From positions 1 to 20,188 of the forward strand of contig JAZSHD010000251.1 in the NCBI GenBank assembly GCA_045533055.1: a stretch of 20,188 bases of DNA, written 5' to 3'. The notes under the pieces were generated by a model. That model was not told the origin of the DNA. It searched no databases and saw only the letters and a program-made list of their open reading frames with translations. This document shows positions 15,755 to 20,188 of the stretch, piece by piece (the first letter of the stretch is position 1; each line of letters opens with the position of its first letter). This DNA is from SIG78 sp045533055. Lineage in GTDB: Bacteria; Verrucomicrobiota; Lentisphaeria; Victivallales; Victivallaceae. A program made the position numbers and the translations under genes.

Positions 15755-16516
15755 TCAATTTCCGATTTTATCCACAAAAATACCCAGCATCTTGCCGTAG
15801 CTGTAAGCATATTTATTAAAATCTTTGTGGATCAGGCCTTCCACATGTCCGCCGAGGAACAGGAAATTTGAACTGGCAGGATGGTTGGCAGGATCGCCGT
15901 AAGTAGTGCCGGTGCCGCCTTTATACCAGGGGAAGTTATCGTTGACAATGGCGTTATCCGGACGGTCTTTGCCCACGATGGTGCGGGCAGACTCTATACT
16001 GTACATCTGACCGCTGTAACCATTGTTCCAGGCCGCAGCGTTGGCAAAAAATACATGATAACTCATCTTGCCTACACCCACAGCATAATTTGTATCGCTG
16101 GGGCATTTGAAATAACGGTCACGGGTGGTGTTGACGATTTGACTGCCGGAAGTTGCGGTCGACATTTCCAGTTCAGGGAAATAACCGCCGATGGGCAGAA
16201 GAAAGAGCAGCGTAGTTTTGTAATTGCCATCCATCCAGCCGTCATTGGTGTTGACCAGAACCACCCCGGCAACTTCATCGCCTTTACGCAAACCGCAGGG
16301 CACAAAACTCTGATTATCGCCGGCGTACATCATGATCGCCGTGCCGATATTTTTAAGATTGCCGGTACAATTTGCACTTCTGGCACGCTCCCGGGCTGCG
16401 GATAATGCCGGCAAAAGCATTGCCGCAAGGATGGCGATTATTGCGATCACGACCAGAAGTTCGATCAAAGTAAATGCAGAACCCGCCACATGACGGCCTC
16501 TCAACGATTTTTTCAT
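15755..16516 (-). CDS. Prepilin-like protein (type II secretion/DUF1559-type), first gene of the minus-strand operon
   Basis: This 253-residue protein starts with a 14-residue basic leader and a prepilin cleavage site A14/F15, with E19 as the mature Glu5, then a hydrophobic helix to about residue 38. The residue before the cut is Ala, not Gly. After the helix come L-S-A-A-R-E-R-A-R-S-A-N-C and M-M-Y-A-G-D-N, typical of the group. Near the C-terminus H212 and G222-G223 form an H-X9-GG motif, a variant of H-X9-DG. Its hydrophobic core is identical in protein sequence to that of the prepilin-like protein at 1300-2022, while the rest differs. AAAGGGG at 16524-16530 sets the start. Its position just downstream of the operon promoter, ahead of the exported enzymes, suggests it helps deliver or display them, which is inference. 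Confidence 0.87.
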   Translation of the reverse strand: MKKSLRGRHVAGSAFTLIELLVVIAIIAILAAMLLPALSAARERARSANCTGNLKNIGTAIMMYAGDNQSFVPCGLRKGDEVAGVVLVNTNDGWMDGNYKTTLLFLLPIGGYFPELEMSTATSGSQIVNTTRDRYFKCPSDTNYAVGVGKMSYHVFFANAAAWNNGYSGQMYSIESARTIVGKDRPDNAIVNDNFPWYKGGTGTTYGDPANHPASSNFLFLGGHVEGLIHKDFNKYAYSYGKMLGIFVDKIGN

Positions 16517-16543
16517 CTCTCTACCCCTTTGATTTTATTTTTT

Positions 16544-16551
16544 TTTGCAAA
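16544..16551. promoter_or_regulatory. TTTGCAAA palindrome in the operon leader
   Basis: This perfect 8-bp palindrome lies in the predicted leader of the minus-strand operon, between the promoter and the ribosome site. The 7-mer TTTGCAA also occurs at 2-8, 27-33, 18632-18638 and 18740-18746, all noncoding regions beside regulator genes. It also occurs in coding DNA, so its role is uncertain. Confidence 0.2.
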
Positions 16552-16580
16552 AAATCCATATTTTTTCACACTCTGATTTT

Positions 16581-16609
16581 ATTATACTGCAAAAGCGGTG
16601 TATTGTAAA
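16581..16609 (-). promoter_or_regulatory. Promoter of the five-gene minus-strand operon
   Basis: Read on the minus strand, TTTACA (16609-16604) and a perfect TATAAT (16586-16581) are separated by 17 bp. Transcription should start near 16574 and give a leader of about 58 nt. The promoter lies in the 136-bp gap shared with the divergent AraC-type gene. That protein is thus the best candidate regulator of the operon. Confidence 0.75.
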
Positions 16610-16652
16610 TAGCATAAAGTTCAAATTTTTTATCAAAAAGTACCAGTGATAT

Positions 16653-17495
16653 ATGAAACTGATAAAACTTGAAACGCTGTTCTGGGGAGTAGGTCAGGAG
16701 ATCACCCGGGAACGCATATATATGCACAAACACGACTTTTATCAACTTGAGATCTACTTGAGCGGCAACCGTTACTGCCGGGGCAAGTTATCCGGCGATA
16801 TACTGCTTGCCCCCGGAGATGCCTTGTTTATACCGCTGGGCAGACAGCATTCGTTCCGGCCATACAAAAATAAGAGCTGTTCGTTTTTCAGTTTCAAATT
16901 CAAGCTGCAGGAAAATATCAACTTGCCCAAAAGTGTTTGCAAAATGCCGGCAGATACATTCTTGCAGTGGGTTACCGAAAGCCTGAAAAATCTGCTTTTG
17001 CCGGAAGATTTTGCCGTAAATATAGCTGCCGATCAACATTCAGAACTCGTTACGATGCTGCTTGCCGGGTTGCTTGACCATTGGGCAAAACTGAATGTGG
17101 ATGAGTTTTCCGGCTACGAAGTGCTGCAGTTCATGCGGCATAAGATTTATCAATTCGGAGCCGGTTTGAGCGTTAAATATGTTGCCGACGGGCTGAATCT
17201 GACTGTGCCGCAGTTGCGGTACCGTTTCCGCAAAGAGATGAATTCGCTGCCGCCGGAAGTCACCAGATACCACAAACCGGCAGATTTTATTACCGCCCAA
17301 ATCATGGAAACCGCCCGGACACATTTAAGGACAACAAATTTTTCAATAAGTGAAATATCCTCCATGCTGCAATTCAGCAATGTCTATAATTTTTCCAGAT
17401 TTTTTAAACACAACAGCGGCATGTCGCCATTGGAATACCGCAATGAGTGCAAACAAAATCCCCCGGAAGAGAGCCAATCCGGGGTATCAGGATAA
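16653..17495 (+). CDS. AraC-family transcriptional regulator
   Basis: This 280-residue protein has an N-terminal cupin-like sensor (M-H25-K-H27-D-F-Y-Q-L-E, then G-D-I-L-L-A-P-G-D-A-L-F-I-P and R-Q-H66) and a C-terminal AraC DNA-binding domain. The first helix-turn-helix is near 170-195 (LSVKYVADGLNLTVPQLRYRF). The second is near 228-264 (FSISEISSMLQFSNVYNFSRFF followed by the signature G-M-S-P-L-E-Y-R). AraC proteins of this layout usually activate sugar-use genes next to them. It is divergent from the five-gene operon. No strong ribosome site precedes the ATG (AAAAAGTACCAGTGATAT), so it is probably made at low level. The protein shares no strand or promoter with the convergent GntR/LacI-type gene downstream. 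Confidence 0.87.
   Translation: MKLIKLETLFWGVGQEITRERIYMHKHDFYQLEIYLSGNRYCRGKLSGDILLAPGDALFIPLGRQHSFRPYKNKSCSFFSFKFKLQENINLPKSVCKMPADTFLQWVTESLKNLLLPEDFAVNIAADQHSELVTMLLAGLLDHWAKLNVDEFSGYEVLQFMRHKIYQFGAGLSVKYVADGLNLTVPQLRYRFRKEMNSLPPEVTRYHKPADFITAQIMETARTHLRTTNFSISEISSMLQFSNVYNFSRFFKHNSGMSPLEYRNECKQNPPEESQSGVSG
17461..17484 (-). terminator. Hairpin in the AraC gene 3' end, possibly terminating the convergent regulator gene
   Basis: A perfect 7-bp stem, CCCCGGA (17461-17467) with TCCGGGG (17478-17484), lies in the last codons of the AraC-type gene. Read on the minus strand it is followed by GATTTTGTTTG, a moderately U-rich tail, and it lies 44 nt past the stop of the GntR/LacI-type gene. On the plus strand no U-run follows directly. 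The role is uncertain. Confidence 0.35.
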
Positions 17496-17527
17496 GTAGT
17501 CCGGCACGATTTGATTTACCGTTTTTT

Positions 17528-18559
17528 TCAGGCAGTGTATAAGCGGGTTTTGATTTTGGCGGCAAAGAAACTGCGGTCGCCGGAGATGATCTGCCGCAGC
17601 CACTGTTCGATCCGGGGGCGGAACATGGCGTGCTGCTGCACCATAACGCCGGTACCGTAGGTGCCGTGTTTTGATCTTATAACATCAAAAGTCAGCAGGA
17701 AGAAATCTTTGCCGCTTTGTTTATTGCACTGATAAGCTATTTCCATACACTTTTCTGCCAATTCGCAGTTGGGCACAATAAGTGCCAGATTTTTTTTGCT
17801 CCGCCGGAACAATGTATCGGCAATAAACTCGTAAGCTACTTTGCCCTCACGCTCAAAATCCCGTTTGATGATGTGTTCGGGCTGGATGGTAAAGTCCAGC
17901 TCCATGCAAATTTCGTAAGCGGCAATGATCCGCTCGGCAATGTATGGGCGGCACTGATCCGGCATAACACTGACCAGTGCCGCATTGGCTCCGGCACCGG
18001 CTTTGCCCTGCAGCCAGCTGATTCCGGCACGCAAACTGGATTCGGTATCGGTCGTAACATAATCAAATCCAACATAGGTACGGTTGATCAGCAATATGGG
18101 TATATTCAGCGATTGGAGTTTATTCAACAGCATCAGCATTGGCGGGTCGGGCATATAGGCGATCACCGCCGGTTTGTTTTTATAAAGCTCGGCAATATTG
18201 GAATAAGCCTGTTCGGCAGTCAGCCAGCGTACCGGCAAACCGTTGGAGTCCATGCCGATAAACATGGTGCTGAAACTGGAACGCTGCAAATGATCCAGCT
18301 GACCGGCTATGACTACCACTTCATTTATAGAGTTGTCACTCAAATCGACCGGGTTGCGGACAAAAGTTCCACTGCCGCGTTTGCCTTCCAGCACACCGGA
18401 TCTTATCAAACGCTTCATTGCCCGCTCGACCGTGGTGCGTGAACATTTCAAATTTCTTGTCAGGACGCTTTGGGAGTGTATGCAGTCGCCCGGTTGATAT
18501 TCACCGGACTGGATTTTCTGAAGAATGTAATGTATAACTTCTTCGGTACGGTTTTCCAT
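17528..18559 (-). CDS. GntR/LacI hybrid transcriptional regulator
   Basis: This 343-residue protein has an N-terminal GntR winged helix-turn-helix at residues 5-68 (VIHYILQKIQSGEY-Q-P-G-D, S-R-T-T-V-E-R-A-M-K-R-L, wing G-K-R-G-S-G-T-F-V). Residues about 77-310 look like a LacI-type effector domain (EVVVIAG, PAVIAYMPD, IPILLINRTY followed by D-T-E-S, NLALIVPN). The C-terminal part is less typical than in the regulator at 184-1272, and the two are only distantly alike outside the HTH. GAGGAG (18565-18570, minus strand) sets the start. The gene is divergent from the GH36-like gene across a 343-bp gap with repeated operator-like sites, so it probably controls that gene. The inducer is unknown. 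Confidence 0.83.
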   Translation of the reverse strand: MENRTEEVIHYILQKIQSGEYQPGDCIHSQSVLTRNLKCSRTTVERAMKRLIRSGVLEGKRGSGTFVRNPVDLSDNSINEVVVIAGQLDHLQRSSFSTMFIGMDSNGLPVRWLTAEQAYSNIAELYKNKPAVIAYMPDPPMLMLLNKLQSLNIPILLINRTYVGFDYVTTDTESSLRAGISWLQGKAGAGANAALVSVMPDQCRPYIAERIIAAYEICMELDFTIQPEHIIKRDFEREGKVAYEFIADTLFRRSKKNLALIVPNCELAEKCMEIAYQCNKQSGKDFFLLTFDVIRSKHGTYGTGVMVQQHAMFRPRIEQWLRQIISGDRSFFAAKIKTRLYTA

Positions 18560-18719
18560 AAAAACTCCTCAATAACGCATTGCTGATAATATGTTGGCTC
18601 AACGCTTAATACCATAGCATCAATAAAAAAGTTTGCAACCCCAAGCTCCGCTGCCGGAAAGAAAAATCCTGAAAAATTTATGTTATATACCGCATAGCGA
18701 CCGTTATGAAGAATAAATA

Positions 18720-18742
18720 TAAATCATTAAATCATTTGATTT
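18720..18742. promoter_or_regulatory. Operator-like element, upstream copy
   Basis: TAAATCAT occurs twice in tandem (18720-18727 and 18728-18735) and is followed by an inverted TTGATTT. Within it AAATCA-TT-TGATTT (18729-18742) is an inverted repeat. The layout matches the element at 18787-18813, 67 bp downstream. It lies in the gap between the GntR/LacI-type and GH36-like genes. Confidence 0.45.
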
Positions 18743-18786
18743 GCAACTCATATTATTATATTACGGGGAAATAAGATTGTTTAATA

Positions 18787-18813
18787 TAAATCAATAAATC
18801 AACTTGATCAAGT
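18787..18813. promoter_or_regulatory. Operator-like element, promoter-proximal copy
   Basis: TAAATCAA occurs twice in tandem (18787-18794 and 18795-18802), then runs into ACTTGATCAAGT (18802-18813), a perfect 12-bp palindrome. It ends 18 bp before the -35 box of the GH36-like gene, where an activator or looping repressor could act. The rest of the 18560-18902 gap is AT-rich, and I see no gene in it. Confidence 0.5.
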
Positions 18814-18831
18814 AAAAATTTTCATTTGCCA

Positions 18832-18860
18832 TTGAAATAAAAAATAATTTCTGTTATATT
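18832..18860 (+). promoter_or_regulatory. Promoter of the GH36-like gene
   Basis: TTGAAA (18832-18837) and TATATT (18855-18860) are separated by 17 bp. TGT directly before the -10 hexamer makes it an extended -10. The predicted leader is about 35 nt, with AGGAG at 18889-18893 before the ATG at 18903. Confidence 0.7.
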
Positions 18861-18902
18861 TACCTCAAGGGTACAATCAACAAACAACAGGAGATAGTGG
18901 TT

Positions 18903-20188
18903 ATGCGTTCAACTGTATATGTAAATAATAACTGGCTGACGATCCCGCAGGAAGGCGGAAATATTCCCGGCACTACCCTGCAGGCAACCTGGATGCGTGA
19001 TGAAAAAGACGGTTTCAAATTCACCAAACTGGCGTTGGTCAATACCGGCGACCGGCCGGTAAAGCTGGGCAGCTGCCACATTATTGAACTGGATGTATTG
19101 CAGGGCTTGAAAAAAGGCGACCGGGTCTATCTGGACAGCGGCGGCGGCTGGCCCTGCGGCTGCGTTGATGTTGCCGGTTCTGCCCGTACTCCGCGATATG
19201 AGTATGAATACTGGAAAGAGATGTTTCTGGGTGCCGAAGATGTAGCCTGGGCAAAAGCTGTAATGACCGAAGATGATCTGGAATCCGGAGTACCCGGAGC
19301 CAACTATTCCTTCGGCGGCGTCAGTGCTGTCCAACTGAGTGACCGGGGCGAAGTTTTTGCCTTCACATTGCCCTTGCGTCGAGCTAACGGCACGGTGTAT
19401 GTGTTGTGCGACCCGGCAAGCGGGGCACTGCGTAAATTGGCTCTTGCCAGCAACTTTGCCGGTTTTGAACTGCAACCCGGAGCCAGAATCGAAACCGAAG
19501 AAGCCATGACCGGCACCTTTGACTCTGCCCAGACCGGGCTGGAAAAATTTGCCGATGTTTGTGCCAAACGCAGCAACATCAAACTGCGTCACAGCAAACC
19601 GGCAGTAGGCTGGCTCTCCTGGTACGGCTATCGCCTGACCATCACCGCCGAAGAGATCAATAAAGTTGCGGATTTTATCAACGAAACCTATCCCGGGTTC
19701 GGTTTTGAATATATGCAGATCGACCTGGGCTACAACGAAGAAAATACCCCCGGCAAATGGCTGAAAACCAACGATCACTTTCCGGAAGGTTTGGAAAAAT
19801 TTGCCGATGATATGCGTAAACGCGGCTTCAAGCCCGGTTTGTGGTGCGGATTATTTACCGCAGCAGAAGGCACGGTAAAAGGTGGTATGCTCAAAGAGAG
19901 CAGCAAGTGGTTCTGGGAGCCCCATTCGCCCTGCGGAAATCTGGACCCGACCCATCCGGATGCCATCGAACACATGCGGAAAACGCTGCGGTATTTCAAA
20001 AGTCTGGGCGTAAAATATCTTAAGATCGACTTTATCAACCGCCTTGGCAGAGTGGATGATAAATACGATATTTATGACAAATCGGTCATCCGCGGTGCCG
20101 GTTCTTACCGGTCAGCGATGAATCTGATCTGCAATGAGCTGGAGCCTGACGACTACTTCTATGCCTGCAGCAACCTTACCATGCACTC
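18903..20188 (+). CDS. GH36/melibiase-like alpha-galactosidase (5' part, runs off the window)
   Basis: An open frame of 428 codons continues past the window end. There is no signal peptide (MRSTVYVNNNWLTI), so the enzyme is likely cytoplasmic and acts on imported oligosaccharides. An N-terminal beta-sandwich (about 1-225) is followed by a barrel with family marks: G236-W-L-S-W-Y-G-Y, Q-I-D274-L-G-Y, H-F-P-E-G-L-E with K-R-G-F-K-P-G-L-W, and V-K-Y-L-K-I-D376-F, where D376 fits the catalytic nucleophile of GH27/GH36. The usual D-D-G-W motif reads D-L-G-Y here. The acid/base Asp should lie beyond the window edge. Retaining alpha-galactosidase activity is expected from the family, but exact linkage and substrate are not shown. 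Confidence 0.8.
   Translation, partial: MRSTVYVNNNWLTIPQEGGNIPGTTLQATWMRDEKDGFKFTKLALVNTGDRPVKLGSCHIIELDVLQGLKKGDRVYLDSGGGWPCGCVDVAGSARTPRYEYEYWKEMFLGAEDVAWAKAVMTEDDLESGVPGANYSFGGVSAVQLSDRGEVFAFTLPLRRANGTVYVLCDPASGALRKLALASNFAGFELQPGARIETEEAMTGTFDSAQTGLEKFADVCAKRSNIKLRHSKPAVGWLSWYGYRLTITAEEINKVADFINETYPGFGFEYMQIDLGYNEENTPGKWLKTNDHFPEGLEKFADDMRKRGFKPGLWCGLFTAAEGTVKGGMLKESSKWFWEPHSPCGNLDPTHPDAIEHMRKTLRYFKSLGVKYLKIDFINRLGRVDDKYDIYDKSVIRGAGSYRSAMNLICNELEPDDYFYACSNLTMH

Noticed and set aside
18909..19778. A 289-codon open frame on the minus strand inside the GH36-like gene
   Set aside because: The plus frame shows clear GH36 motifs, a promoter and a ribosome site. The minus frame shows none.

Overview
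The window looks like a chromosomal carbohydrate-degradation region of a Lentisphaerota bacterium (Victivallis-like, class Lentisphaeria). The basis is the pair of short prepilin-like proteins with an F-T-L-I-E-L-L-V-V-I-A-I-I start, the very large secreted hydrolases of poorly described families (GH123/DUF4091-like, DUF6259-like), the hybrid GntR/LacI regulators, and moderate GC coding DNA separated by AT-rich promoters. The lineage is inferred from gene content only. No rRNA, tRNA, CRISPR array, transposase or transporter gene was seen.

Layout. (1) 1-5730, plus strand: a perfect sigma-70 consensus promoter with a palindrome at the predicted start site drives a GntR/LacI-type regulator (184-1272), a prepilin-like protein (1300-2022) and a 1192-residue secreted GH123/DUF4091-like protein (2152-5730). 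(2) 5731-6352: 622 bp without a credible gene. It holds a long hairpin and a roughly 230-bp element with an imperfect 28-bp inverted repeat made of 10-bp units. (3) 6353-7504, plus: a lipoprotein with a BPL_N/class I glutamine-amidotransferase-like domain and a second, degenerate copy. It ends at a strong hairpin (7548-7599) shared with the convergent operon. (4) 16516-7624, minus: a five-gene operon read from right to left. It encodes a prepilin-like protein, a small secreted protein, a 1491-residue double hydrolase-like protein, a Gfo/Idh/MocA oxidoreductase and a secreted SGNH esterase. Its good promoter lies at 16609-16581. (5) 16653-17495, plus: a divergent AraC-family regulator. (6) 18559-17528, minus: a second GntR/LacI hybrid regulator. 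(7) 18903-end, plus: the first 428 codons of a cytoplasmic GH36/melibiase-like alpha-galactosidase, behind a strong promoter with two copies of a putative operator.

How it may work together (inference): three separately regulated units attack glycans. Exported proteins (GH123-like, double hydrolase, SGNH esterase) debranch, de-esterify and cleave outside the cytoplasm. The Gfo/Idh/MocA enzyme and the GH36 enzyme finish the work inside. Each of the two exported units carries a prepilin-like gene just upstream of its large hydrolase, so the recurring module is regulator, pseudopilin, giant hydrolase, with no SusC/SusD pair in sight. The least described parts are this pseudopilin-hydrolase pairing, a domain shared between the small secreted protein and the N-terminus of the giant hydrolase, and an A10 tract placed exactly between that hydrolase's two halves.
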